A stretch of 64,000 nt of DNA from Meconema thalassinum (Eukaryota; Arthropoda; Insecta; Orthoptera; Tettigoniidae). The DNA is taken from NCBI GenBank assembly GCA_946902985.2, contig OX336389.2:339114444-339178443 (forward strand). Direction: 5' to 3'. The translations under genes were made by a program, and so were the position numbers. Below the pieces are notes generated by a model. The model saw nothing but the letters and a program-made list of their open reading frames with translations. It was not told the DNA's origin and ran no database searches. This document shows positions 44,050-54,249 of the stretch, one piece after another. Positions within the stretch are counted from its first letter, which is position 1, and the number at the start of each line of letters is the position of its first letter.

Positions 44050-45357
44050 CTATGGACTACGTAGGTTAACCAAAATGGTTTTCAGATTGATGAGTTGGGA
44101 TTGGTTTCATGTTCTTCAGAGTCTTCTTCCTAGCCCATATCTCCTTTTCTGACTTTGTAGTTGTTTAGCTGCTTCTGACTTCTTTGGTCTCTGCCCTTTC
44201 TTTAGTTTAATCTGTGGGTCTTCTTTTAACATTTTCCGGAAAGCTTGTCTGTCTTGTATAACGGATTCAGAGATGTTAAAGCTTTGCAGATCTTGTTCTT
44301 GCTGGTGCCACAGTGATGTTGTTTTCTGGCAGGAGCTGGCTCTGTGGATTACACTGGTCAATCTTGACTCGTTCATTCTCTCAAGGTGTCCGTAGAATTG
44401 GAGGCGTCTCTTGATGATTGTGTCCATTAGAGGTTCTTGCTTTAGGTATAGATCATCGTTGGGCCTGTGATACCTTTCTCCATTTATGATCCTTGGGCCT
44501 AAGATCTTCCTCAAGATAATTATTTCCTTAACCTCTAGTTTCTGTATCAGTTTTGCCCCTTTGATGGTTAGGGTTTCAGCTGCATAGAGGACCTCGGGCC
44601 TGATTACAGCGTTATAGTGCCTTAATTTCGCATTGATGGATATGGATTTCTTCTGGTAAACTTTTCTGCATCGATTGTATGCAATATTCAGTTTAGAATC
44701 CTTTCTTCAAATGCTTTATTGTTTTTGAGGTCTTCACCGATCTATTCCCAGAAATATTTAAAATCTCCGACTTTACGGATGCTATTATTGGGAAGAAGGT
44801 ATTCTGGCGCAGATTTGTCATTTGTCATGAACACTGTTTTCTCGTAAGACAACTGAAGCCAGTCTTGGAGGCTATAGATTGGAGAGTATTGATCTGGTCT
44901 ATTGCTGTTTCAACCGAATCTGCTAACATAGCTACATCATCTGCGAAAGCGATACAGTCCACTCGGGTATTGATTTTGAGTTTCCTGTTTATACTCTTAG
45001 ACCTGTTTCAGGGAGTGTTTTTCTCCATTCTCGGATTATTTTCTCTAATACACAGTTAAATAATATGGGCGAGATTCCATCTCCCTGCCTTACTCCTGTT
45101 TTAATCTCGAAAGGGTCAGAGATTTTTCCCCTAAACTTCACTTTAGATATGGTGTTTTTTAGTGTACATTTGATGATGGTCAGTGTTTTACGATCAAGTC
45201 CGAGTTCTTGCAGGATATTGAACAAAACTGCCCTATCAACAGAGTCGTAAGCCTTTTTAAAGTCAATAAATATGATCACGAAAGTTTTATCGTGTTTCTT
45301 AGTCTGCATAATGATGGATTTAAGGTTGTGTATTTGTTCAATACATGAAAAATCCAC
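44050..45357 (-). mobile_element. LINE fragment, RT and C-terminal region
   Basis: The minus strand carries FIDFKKAYDSVDRAVLFNIL, KTGVRQGDGISPILFNCVLE and AFADDVAMLADSV (FADD). The C-terminal text is ETLTIKGAKLIQKLEVKE, RKILGPRIING and RRLQFYGHLERMNESRL. It is an RTE/Jockey-like LINE truncated at its 5' end. Several frame changes; inactive. Confidence 0.8.
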
Positions 45358-45408
45358 AGCCTGATTCCAGTCTCCGACCGGGTCAGGAATGGAATGAATG
45401 AATGGTTA
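45355..45408 (-). mobile_element. SINE family D, 3' end fragment
   Basis: 'ccacagcctgattccagtc' followed by 'cgaccgggtcaggaatgg' and (aatg)n matches the 3' end of the copies at 3574 and 62772. Only about 50 bp remain, adjoining the LINE. Confidence 0.6.
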
Positions 45409-45409
45409 A

Positions 45410-45784
45410 GTAAATCAAAAATTAAGTACCGAGTTTAACCAGTAGGGCATGTTCTGGCTTACAAATATTACTTACCATACGTCAAATGATTTAAGATAAT
45501 TATTTGAAGTTTTAGCCATTGGACAAAACGAAGTTTGTACTTACCGGTATATTATAATATCTTAAATATTGGTTTTATCTTAAAAGTGTGTCACTATTAG
45601 GAAATTGTGTCAATGGTAGGAACAATAATAATATTAAAACTAAGCAATTTTTCTAGGTCTATGCCATGCCTTGTGCGGGGTTCCGCCTAGGAACACCAAG
45701 GTAGGCTCATCAGCGGGTTCTAGGTGTCCGTGCCTGGACCCCCACAGGAGTAGCAAATAATATTATTTATTATTTATAAAGAGG
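45410..45784. other. Nothing recognised
   Basis: Includes 'gtgcggggttccgcctagg' and neighbouring GC-rich text at 45670-45755, which may be the end of another repeat, but I cannot classify it. Confidence 0.35.
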
Positions 45785-46043
45785 TACTACCCTACCAGCG
45801 AATTGTTACCAGTGGCAGAAATCGGAACTAATGCACTCCGCTCAGCCACACGCATGTCATTTGTGTGCAAGGTTTTGTGCTGGGTTGTGCGCTGTGCGGC
45901 GTGTTCTCATTGTATAACTGTACATGCGTTCCCCGTCTTGCCCCGCACCCGCTCGCGGCAGTCGCAACGAGGCGAGCTGACTTAATGTTTTTACACAATA
46001 GCCCCGCTCCACGTCTAGCGGTAACAATTCCCTGGTAGGGTAG
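45785..46043. mobile_element. MITE with 25-bp inverted ends
   Basis: Left end 45785-45809 (actaccctaccagcgaat and onward) and right end 46019-46043 are reverse complements with one mismatch. The 259-bp element is GC-rich inside and has no coding region. The target-site duplication was not resolved, so the superfamily is open. Confidence 0.65.
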
Positions 46044-46570
46044 TGTTGATGAATTTGAACCACAGACACCATATAAAGCAACAAGATCTCACGTTATATT
46101 TTCTCAAATAAAGCAAGGACTCTCTGATTAAAGTGTTCAGTTAATTCTTGGGGAGAGGGGGGTATTGCTGTTTAATTTTATTAAGAGCAGCATAGGAGAT
46201 AGCAATTCATAGTACATGTTTCTTTAGCTCATTTATGAACACTAGCAGCTTGTAGAAAAAGCCATTTCCAGCAAAATAATAGAACATTGCACAGTTCTTT
46301 AACAGTGTGTTAACGTCAAACAAAATAAAACTTTTGTTTCTGCCATGGCCCCCTCATGCTATGATGTAGCCGTCCCCACTACATAAAAGGATAGTTGCGA
46401 GGCAAAGAATACCTTGCATTCGACCACGGCCTCCTCGAATTCCCCACTATGACACTATTCACGCAGTGACATTTAAAATAGGAGGCCGTGGATGTCAGAG
46501 ATAGTTGCTCTAGCTTGGCCAGAGAGAAATGTCTCCAGTGAGAAAACCCAAACCGGGCGTCTCGGACCCT
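46044..46570. other. Nothing recognised
   Basis: Remainder of the 5.3-kb block. A short inverted pair ('cacggcctcct' at 46424 and 'aggaggccgtgg' at 46481) forms a possible hairpin. Confidence 0.4.
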
Positions 46571-46900
46571 CTACAAAGTTGCAAGCTTGACCTCAGCCTT
46601 AGGGCTAAGTTCTGTTGAGTTCTGTATGGTAGCAATTATGCGTTCCAGACCTTTTCTCCAAATTCTGCTTTGTTCTAATATTTGTTGTTGAAGAGTGTTG
46701 TCAATTACTGAGCCTTGTTTTAACCATCGTTCTAAGCTTTTCCACTCCATAAAGGCAATCCTATCGGCAGGGCTGTTTTCATGATCTTGAATGCACGGAT
46801 TTAATTTTCTCCACACTGCAAATCCTGACTCATTGTTAAAGCTAGATTTCATTTTTCTTTGAGGAAATAACACACAACAAAAACAAAACACAGCTTTTTT
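46571..46900 (-). pseudogene. ZMYM1-like hAT transposase, N-terminal TTF-type finger
   Basis: The minus strand reads CFCCVLFPQRKMKSS, GFAVWRKLNPCIQDHENS and RIWRKGLERIIATIQN. 'FCCxLFxxx...GFxxWxxxxxxxxxHExS' is the TTF-type zinc finger at the start of DUF4371/ZMYM1-like transposases. The open frame then enters the inverted end of the 5.3-kb insertion and stops. Confidence 0.8.
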
Positions 46901-47199
46901 GGACGGAGAAAATCACATCCACGATCTGTTAAAATTTTCACCATTCTTCAAAGTTTTTTCAAAACAGTTTTTATGCAGATTCATCCGCAGGAAAAGTAGA
47001 ATCTTTATTTACTTTTCCTGTGTGCTCGGCGCCTACAAACTATTTCGTATTGTCTATAAATAGTTTAAAACAAAACGTTTATTTCATTTCTAAATAATAT
47101 TACTGCAGTATTCAACAAAGGAATAAAGAAAATTTGACCAATAAAACTGTATTTTTTTCCTTAAAAAATATTTTTGTTAACTAAAAAAATATGTTTTTC
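46901..47199. other. 5' flank of the ZMYM1-like element
   Basis: AT-rich; presumed non-coding part of the transposon. Confidence 0.4.
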
Positions 47200-47279
47200 G
47201 ATTTTGGATTTTGCCGCCCCCCCCCCCCCCTTCCCCGTCCCGTTCGCCCCCACCCCTACCCCCTTTTAGTATGCCACTG
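47200..47279 (-). repeat. Candidate hAT terminus with C-tract
   Basis: Read on minus, the edge is CAGTGGCATACTAAAAGG followed by G-rich homopolymers. This is the typical outer end of ZMYM1/DUF4371-type hAT elements. It would be the right terminus of the element whose coding pieces lie at 37970-46900. The matching left end and an 8-bp duplication (gggatata outside) were not found. Confidence 0.5.
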
Positions 47280-47287
47280 GGGATATA

Positions 47288-47855
47288 TACCATTATTGTC
47301 GATTGTTCTATGAAATCTTGACAATATTGTTCAACAAATAGACATAGGATATGGCTGTTTCAAAATGTTATTTCAGCTTTTGCATTATGAGGAAGGTAAT
47401 ATTTCCAGATGAACTTCTAGACTTCCTAAAACCTCTATGAGTCATTATTTGACTTAATTAAACTAAAATGTTAACTAACCATGAAGAATTCCACTGTTTA
47501 CATGTATATAAGTTGTTGAAGTGTATTTAGAACAATGACTTAATTTCGAGATTTAAAGAAGTTTACATGGAGGCTTAGCTGATTCTAACCATACCAAGAA
47601 TAACTTATTGAGCACATGAATTTAGCTCTGAAACAAATACGCACATCAAGGTGCATACAAAGTCAGGGTAGATTTTGAATCTAAGTGTTATAGCAATTGA
47701 AAAAGATGTTCTTCAATAATTAAAACTCAAAGATTCATTGTATAACATAGTCATATAAAAGATTTTGTGCAAAAGGCGAGAGATGATCTAATTTACAAAT
47801 GAGATTGTAACCTTCAAAGACATTCATTTCATATTCCATATTTTAACTCCCACAA
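47288..47855. other. Nothing recognised
   Basis: AT-rich spacer before the LINE at 47857. Confidence 0.4.
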
Positions 47856-47856
47856 G

Positions 47857-49985
47857 TCCAACCCCTCCTCCACGTGGTGGGAGACGGGCAACGGCATGAA
47901 GTAGGGGATTGCCTGTATGGGTGAAGTACAGTGGGGACTTCGTGTGCCCCGGGACCGCTACGGTAGCTGTAAAGGCCCTATAGGAACCCTGAAAAGTGAC
48001 GGTTGATGGGGCTCTGGTGAAGCTACGATAGGCCTAGCAAGCCAGTAGTGGATATTATATTTGCTTTCAAAACAGGAACAGGCCTCGGAAAGGACGGATG
48101 CAAACGACGACGACCCGGATATGTTAATGGACTACGAGTTGGCACGTTAAACATTCAAACACTGACAGGAAAGGTGGAGGAGATTGTAGATGTGATGGAG
48201 AGAAGAAAACTGGATGTACTGGGCTTGGCAGAAACAAGATGGAAAGGAGAAGGTCGCAGAGAACTGAGGAAAGGGTACCGGTTGTACTGGAGTGGGAACA
48301 GTGAAGGAAGGAGCAGCGGAGTAGGAGTAGTTGTGAGAGATGGAATGAAGGAAGAGGTAAAGGGAATAAGTGACAGGATCATGAAGATCAGAGTAACTGT
48401 AAAGGGAAGAAGCCTGGAGATAGCCCAGGTATATGGCCCTCAAGTTGGATGTACAGCTCAAGAGAAGGAAGACTTTGAGGAGGAGCTACAACAGCAGTTG
48501 AATGGTCAGAGCATCATTGTCATGGGAGATTTGAATGCACATGTAGGAAGTGAAAGGCAAGGATATGAAAATGTATTGGGAGCAGAAGGATGGGGCAGCA
48601 GGAATGAAGAAGGGAGAAAGTTGCTGGATTTTTGCAAGAGAAACGGTTTAGTGGTAGGCAACTCCTGGTTCCGGAAGAAAGAAAGCCACAAGGTAACGTG
48701 GTACAGCAGTGATTTAACAAAGAAATCTTTGGTAGATTACAAGCTGTACGACTGGGAAATGAAGAGAAGTGTCAGAGATATAAAGGTAATACCATCAGAG
48801 GCCTTAGATAGCGACCACAGAATACTTGTAATGAACCTGGGAGTTGTTAAGGATAGCAAGAGGACAGAGTACCAGGAAAGGAGAATCAAAGTATGGAAAC
48901 TCAAGGAAAAGGAAGTCAAGGAAGAATTCCAGAAGATAATAAGGGAAAGGATGCCAACAGACAATCCTAAAACAGGGGAAGAGGAATGGAAGCATTTCAA
49001 AAACACAATGGTGGAAGCTGCAGTGGCAGTATGTGGAAGAACAAGCAACAGAAAGCGGTGTAAAGAGACACCATGGTGGAATGAGAGAGTAAAAGAAGCT
49101 GTGGGAAGGAAGAACAAGGCTTTCAGAATGTGGTTCCAGGAAAGAACTGATCTGGCAAGGGAAGATTATAAGATAAAGAAGAAAGAAGCGAACAAGATTG
49201 TCGCAGAGGAGAGGAAGAAGTGGATGGTAAAGTGGACAGAGATGATGGAGGAAGACAGCAGAGGAAATAAGAAAGTACTTTATGGGATGGTCAAAAGTAA
49301 GAGAAGAGGTGTGCGAGAGGATGTGGTAATGATGGACAAAAACGGAAATGAGGTACACAACAAAGAGGCCCTCAAGACCGTGTGGAAAGAGTACTTTGAG
49401 GATTTGCTGAATCCAAATGGTCATAGGGAGGAAGACAATGTATTGGAAGATGGAGAAGACAACACAGGAATGGAAAAGGACCTGACTTGGAGAGAACTGG
49501 AGATGGCTATAGACAAGATGAAAGGAGGAAGGGCACCGGGTGTGGATGATGTGAGTGTTGAAATGGTGAAGGCAGCAGGGGAGGTTGGGAAACAGTGGCT
49601 GTACCGTGTGATTAGGGTGATATGGAAGGAGAAAAAGACCCCAGAAGATTGGAAGAAAGGATTAATTGTCCCAATATTTAAGAAAGGAAGCAGAAAGGAG
49701 TGCAGAAATTACAGGGGAGTCACACTCATACCTCACTGTGCCAAGATATATGAAAAGATATTAGAAAGTAGAATACGAGCCAAAGTGGAGAGAAAATTGA
49801 GAGAGGAGCAGTATGGATTCAGACCTGGGAGATCAACAGTGGATCTCATATTTTCAGTGAGACAGCTCCAGGAACACCACTACGAATTTGGAGAGGATCT
49901 GTTGATGGCCTTTCTGGACATCGAAAGGGCATATGATAGTGTGTGTAGGGAGAAGGTTTGGAAAGCAATGAAAAACATGGGAGTG
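47857..49985 (+). mobile_element. LINE with intact endonuclease and partial RT
   Basis: A GC-rich 5' UTR ('cctccacgtggtgggagacg', 'gaccgctacggtagctg') leads to one long open frame. The sequence switches abruptly to unrelated text within the RT domain near 49985, so the 3' half is missing. A single uninterrupted frame of more than 600 codons implies a recent origin before truncation. Confidence 0.85.
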
Positions 49986-50072
49986 GGCTCCATCACGCTT
50001 CATGGCACGCCTCGCTCGGTAGTGATGGGCTCCATATCAGCAACGCTGTACAGCATTTTCCGGAGCGGCTAG
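48048..50072 (+). pseudogene. LINE ORF2: endonuclease plus N-terminal RT
   Basis: Open from 48048 (first in-frame ATG to be chosen with caution; no Kozak evidence). Endonuclease (about residues 28-265): LRVGTLNIQTLTGK (catalytic Asn), LGLAETRWKGEGR (Glu), VYGPQVG, VMGDLNAHVGSE and LDSDHRILVMNLG (terminal Asp-His). A basic linker follows. RT: GRAPGVDDVS, GLIVPIFKKGSRKECRNYRG, EEQYGFRPGRSTVD and MAFLDIERAYDSV. The catalytic YADD region is absent. The last ~30 residues (after KNMGVG) come from other DNA. All visible endonuclease residues appear intact. Confidence 0.85.
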
Positions 50073-50999
50073 TTGGTGAACCATGGCTTAATTCCTCGTA
50101 CAAATACAAACCGATATAAAATAAGTGAATTAATTTACGTATTTCACAGTCATACAGCATAACTTTTTGATCTATATGGATTACAACGCAACCAAGAACT
50201 ACATTTTCCAACGACCCCGAGCCGAGAAAAAGTTACCTTACAAAAATGATAACAACTTTCGTTCTTGAACACACAAAATTTTGAAATTAATAAACCAGTT
50301 ATACAACATTCCAATGTATATTGTGTTAAAATTTGGATTCGATCTAATGACGGGTTTGTGAGATAATAATTCTTAAATATGACGCATGGTCGAAACACGC
50401 TTAAAAACGGGCACTTTTTGTGTTTCAACTGCGATAAAAAAATATTAAAATATAAATTAAAAATTCCAAACCTACATGATCTAACGTGAAATAGAACGAC
50501 GCAAATGATGATGTTATTGGATTTTTTGTAGGTCTATTGGTTACTTCACAAACAACCTTCAAACTCGAGTGCACATAATATTTTGGTCGACAGTAGGCTT
50601 CTGTCCGCTATCCGGTTTCTTGGCGTTTGATCGTGTGCGGGTTCATGTGGATTGTAATTTGTGTCTGTGTTGCAAGTTACGAGTGAAATTGGAACTTTAC
50701 TTACTGTTAGAACGTTACTACTATACTAAGTGTTGTTATGTATTGTAAGATATCAGTAACTTCATATTAGACATATTTCTTTTTGTGTAGGTAATAATCA
50801 TGTCTAGCCTGGTCTAAGTACGACTATAAACGAACAATATTGTTTAATATTAAATAATATGTAAGGAGCATTCAGGAAATATTATTTTTATTATTAAAAT
50901 AAAAGTTATTAATACTGTAAAACACATGTTTGTTACATTATTTTAGTCTCTACAGGGTAGGTCGCAATGAGATCTCGCACCACCTGAAGATATTGCTAG
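50073..50999. other. Nothing recognised
   Basis: Unrelated DNA that replaced the 3' part of the LINE, AT-rich. 'ggtagtgatgggctcc' near 50020 partly repeats 'gtgggctccatcacgc' at 49984 in inverted form, hinting at the edge of a DNA element; not confirmed. Confidence 0.35.
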
Positions 51000-51190
51000 G
51001 GCCGCCTCTGGGGACCTGTATATGAGATTGCCCCAGCTGAAGTTCAAGTAGCAGTATTGAAGATGAAAAATGGGAAAGCAGTGGGGCCTGATGGCATACC
51101 AGCTGAGTTATGGAAGGTTTTGGGTGCAGAAGGACAAGTATGGCTAACTGATATGTTTAATAAAATCCTTTTTTGTGCACCATGCCAGAA
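51000..51190 (+). mobile_element. RTE LINE fragment, fingers region of RT
   Basis: The plus strand reads APAEVQVAVLKMKNGKAVGP, DGIPAELWKVLG and WLTDMFNKIL. This is the 'KMKNGKAxGPDxIPxExWKxLG' block before the RT catalytic domain. About 60 codons only, with a frame change at 51180. Confidence 0.7.
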
Positions 51191-51512
51191 CAGTTCTGCC
51201 AAAATTTCCTTGTGCACAACTTCAAGAAAAAAATGAGATGACAGAGAGCGTGCGCTTCTCACAGCTAAAATCTAAGAGCTCATCCTTGAAAGTTGCATCA
51301 GGAATATCGTCAACATTCATTAACATCCATTGAATTAGACCTATACTGTGAAGAAACAAAGGAAAAGAAAGAATGATAAGGGGTGGTTTATTAACAGAGT
51401 TGCTTTTCAGTCAGTCAACACTGAAAAATGGCTTCTAATATTTCAATAAGGGGTGGTTTGTAATGAACGCGAGCAAGACAAGTGAACATGGTCTTTTAAG
51501 AACAAATACAGG
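51191..51512. other. Nothing recognised
   Basis: No feature supported. Confidence 0.35.
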
Positions 51513-51514
51513 TA

Positions 51515-51898
51515 CAGGCCGGACGTTTGTTTTAGACGAGTGAAAAATCTTAATGGAAGCCTGGAGGCGAGTTACTGCAATACCTGTGTTGTTATCAGCT
51601 GCCCCAAGCGGTCCGATGATTGACAAAGCTGTCTTACGCTCCTACTGAAGTACAGTCACTGGCAAATATAATGACGTTCTGTTTGTAAATATGTAACGTG
51701 TACTTCCGCGTCACACAATACTTCGACGTTGACTGTACTGTCTGCAAGTCGGTGTCGCCACGTGCTCAAGTCTGGAATTCCATTACATCAGATCGGTGGT
51801 GACAAATGTGAAGCGATAGGGTGAGAGAGTGACTGTGTACAGGCTCACCCGCAGGCTTCAAAGTCAAGGGCAATTGTCTAAAACGAACGTCCGGCCTG
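51515..51898. mobile_element. Tc1/mariner-type MITE, 384 bp
   Basis: The left end (51515-51537, caggccggacgtttg and onward) and right end (51876-51898) are reverse complements with one mismatch. TA is present on both sides (51513-51514; 51899-51900). There is no transposase inside. Confidence 0.8.
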
Positions 51899-52044
51899 TA
51901 AATCGGGGTGCCAGCAAGCAACTAAGCAGTGGGGGCACAATGTGCCCACAAATACAAAAACAAGTTACAGGTAGGATTAGGTTGTTCCAAAACAATTACT
52001 ACTGTCTCCAAAACAGTGGAAAACTAGCAATTAGAAATGCGTGC

Positions 52045-52046
<2 letters not shown>

Positions 52047-52090
<44 letters not shown>
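52047..52090 (+). repeat. (GT)22 microsatellite
   Basis: Uninterrupted dinucleotide run following the MITE. Confidence 0.95.
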
Positions 52091-52092
<2 letters not shown>

Positions 52093-52133
52093 TTGTACTT
52101 GTGTGCCGCCTGTGGTTTCTATGAGGGGAATGA

Positions 52134-52545
52134 ATGACTACTTCACACATTCATATGAGGTTAGCAGCCGTATATGAGAAAGCAGCAAGTCACAGACCAT
52201 GTTTTGTTGAATGGCAGAGTTCACCTATGGAAATTAATGTGCAGAAAAAGGCAAAGGCATTTTACACCATGCTGCCTTTGCATTGCCAAACTCACCAGAT
52301 CTTGCCCCTAATGACTACACTTTATTCAGTGCAATGAAAGAGGTAATGCGGGATAAGAAGTTCACCTCCAATGATGAGCTGCAAGTAATGGTCCAGCAGT
52401 AGAGCCAGAATACCCCCAGTGAATGATTTGCTGCCCAAATTTGGAAAGTGCAGAATAATGGCAAAAGTGAACAGACATTGATAGGTCTAAATTTGTTTTG
52501 TTCCAATAAATTGGTTACTGTGAAGAATATAATCCATTGTTGATC
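52134..52545 (+). pseudogene. Mariner transposase C-terminal fragment
   Basis: After a frame change near 52265 the reading is LPNSPDLAPNDYTLFSAMKE (third catalytic Asp in the SPDLAPND box), then KKFTSNDELQVMVQQ. A stop follows, then SQNTPSE and FAAQIWKV. The order matches the C-terminal part of mariner D,D34D enzymes. The rest is lost. Confidence 0.7.
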
Positions 52546-52569
52546 TTTTTTCAATGTCCCGAGTAGCAG

Positions 52570-52740
52570 TCATTGTGGCCAGTTGTGTGGTGATGGTAAG
52601 ACTATTGCCCGGTGTGCCCAAGGTTGTGGGTTCATATCCTTACAAACAATTAACATTTGAGGATGTTAAAATGTCATAAACCTGTGTCAGTAGGTTTATT
52701 GGCATATTAAAATCCAGCACCGTGGGCATGTATAAATCCA
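52570..52740 (+). mobile_element. SINE-like decayed copy
   Basis: A tRNA-like 'gtgtggtgatggtaagac' and a decayed B-box 'gtgggttcatatcc' are followed by 'aggtttattggcatattaaa', reminiscent of the copy at 745-960. No duplication found. Confidence 0.35.
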
Positions 52741-52837
52741 AAGCAGCTTAAAGGGTTGCCAAACACATAACATCATGTATTACAAGTTTGGTCAAATTTG
52801 TGAAATGCAAGGTTGATAATGAATTTTTTGATGGCCA

Positions 52838-53175
52838 ATTTTTTCTATTGATAAAATTGATAAATTGAACATCCGCCTTGTCAATACTTGGAGAAGTTGT
52901 TTAATAAAAGATTAAACGACATACATGTTTCGGTATTGCAATGATACCATCATCAGCGTGAAATGAAACTAAATCTTAAACAAACTAGTTTACAATGTCA
53001 AAAAATACAAAATACAAAAAAATAGTGTTAAATTTACAAGAATGAAAACTTGCAAATATATTGACCACGGCCAACGAGAAAGACAGGCCATGGCACGTAA
53101 ACCTAATCCTTTTGTGACGTAGGCAATGTAGTGCTTGATGGTGCTTGTACGTTTAAGTCGAGAGCAATTCTTAAG
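52838..53175. repeat. Left arm of a long inverted pair
   Basis: About 330 bp that reappear in reverse complement at 60690-61045. Shared landmarks are 'aattgataaattgaacatc', 'cttgtcaatacttggagaag', 'aaaagattaaacgacatac', 'caatgtcaaaaaat', 'gaatgaaaacttgcaa', 'ggccaacgagaaa' and 'caatgtagtgcttg'. It carries hammerhead-like motif copy 3. Confidence 0.85.
52918..52960 (-). ncRNA. Hammerhead-like RNA motif, copy 3 (in the left arm)
   Basis: Minus-strand order: CACG, CTGATGA, T, GGTAT, 7-nt loop, ATACC, GAA, ACATGT, A, TGTCG. CTGATGA is the exact hammerhead box. GGTAT/ATACC give a perfect 5-bp stem II. Stem I is weak (three pairs including G-U). One extra base before stem II. Confidence 0.45.
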
Positions 53176-53524
53176 CAGCAGAAATGCGATATTTTATATC
53201 AATCTTCTTGAAATGGATTCAGTTAATATGTTCCGTGTGTTTTCAAGCACGATAAATTATACTGTACTACGCTAGGTATAGATAACCTATTTACATGTTG
53301 AAGTTACTCGTAACAAAAATCCACTCGAACTAGGATTCAAGGATTTGTTGTGTCTTTAATAGCTGCAACGAGTACAGTAAGTTGAGTTGTAGAGCCTGTG
53401 ATCTTCGTTGTGAGTAACTTATGTACACATGAGCAGTGACATGAGTATAATTAGATCAAAGAAATTTGCATTGAAAGTATTACTTAGTTGTTGTTGTTTT
53501 AAGGGGCGGAACAGAAATTAATAC
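53176..53524. other. Interior of the inverted-arm element, left of Gypsy
   Basis: AT-rich, non-coding. Ends with atac (53521-53524), the 4-bp target duplicated by the Gypsy insertion. Confidence 0.5.
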
Positions 53525-54213
53525 TGTTACGTGCCACCCCCCTAGTGGCACTTCCGTTAACTGGATTACGGTGGGTAGAAAGCACAACACCAATTACTGC
53601 TTTAAAGTGAAGTTAGCTTTATTGCTTGCAGGAAAGATACACCACTCAACAGCAAATACAAGCAATTAAGAACCTTACTCCAGTTTCCTCAAGTCTCTTC
53701 CTTGAGCGCTCTTGCCCCTTTCACTTGTCAACAAACCACAGAAGTTAAACCGTCTTAATGAGTCCGGTGGCCTTGACAGAAGCTACCTGCACCTCTTCCT
53801 CATGTACACCAACTACAGTTACTTACGATAATCTGCTACACGCTGTTTCGCTGTCCACAAGCTGGGGGAAACAATGTCACTGGATTTCGTAACTCGCACG
53901 GCACTTCGTCACCACACTTCTGTCGCTCAGGAAAAACGCTCGCACTAGCTCGTAAAACACACAACACAACTGCTTGACAGGTCGCTCTTATATAGCAGGC
54001 CGGTGACTCAATAAATGCTTCTAGACCCATCCAGGGTTCACGGCTTCTCGAGGTTTCCTTCACTGGTTGAGTCACGAATATTCTGGACCATCCCTTTGTC
54101 CTAGTAGTCCTGTTGCATAAGGCGTACGCAATACACTGAGGCAGGTCACAGCCCAGCCCTGGGGCAGTTGTGACTCGTGCGGCGAGCGATGACACAAACT
54201 CACAGCCGTAACA
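53525..54213 (-). repeat. Gypsy 3' LTR
   Basis: It starts TGTTAC and ends TAACA on the plus strand. On the element strand it holds a TATATAAG box (near 53985-53995) and AATAAA (53618-53623). It differs from the other LTR at nine positions (about 1.3%). Confidence 0.95.
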
Positions 54214-54226
54214 CCACCCCCTTCCT
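54214..54226 (-). other. Gypsy polypurine tract
   Basis: On the element strand the purine run 'aggaagggggtgg' directly precedes the 3' LTR, the usual primer for plus-strand synthesis. Confidence 0.75.
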
Positions 54227-54249
54227 AAAAGGCTGATCGTCCCGATCAA

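Larger units (their letters stand above)
41246..46605. mobile_element. 5.3-kb block with inverted ends inserted in the ZMYM1-like pseudogene
   Basis: The left end (41254-41281, 'ggctgaggccaagcttgc' then 'gactttgtag') is the reverse complement of the right end (46571-46599) with two mismatches. The words 'cttagg' occur just outside both ends. The ZMYM1-like coding sequence stops at the right end and resumes at the left end. The block therefore behaves as one inserted unit or a pair of like insertions. It holds a SINE, a mariner, an RTE LINE piece and a MITE. No transposase for the block itself was identified. Confidence 0.55.

Noticed and set aside
48147..49424. Long minus-strand open frames opposite the LINE (up to 206 codons)
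   Set aside because: They are antisense shadows of the purine-rich LINE ORF2, with low-complexity Ser/Leu/Phe composition and no family motifs.
51829..52092. Protein with Cys-Val repeats
   Set aside because: It is only translation of the (GT)22 microsatellite.
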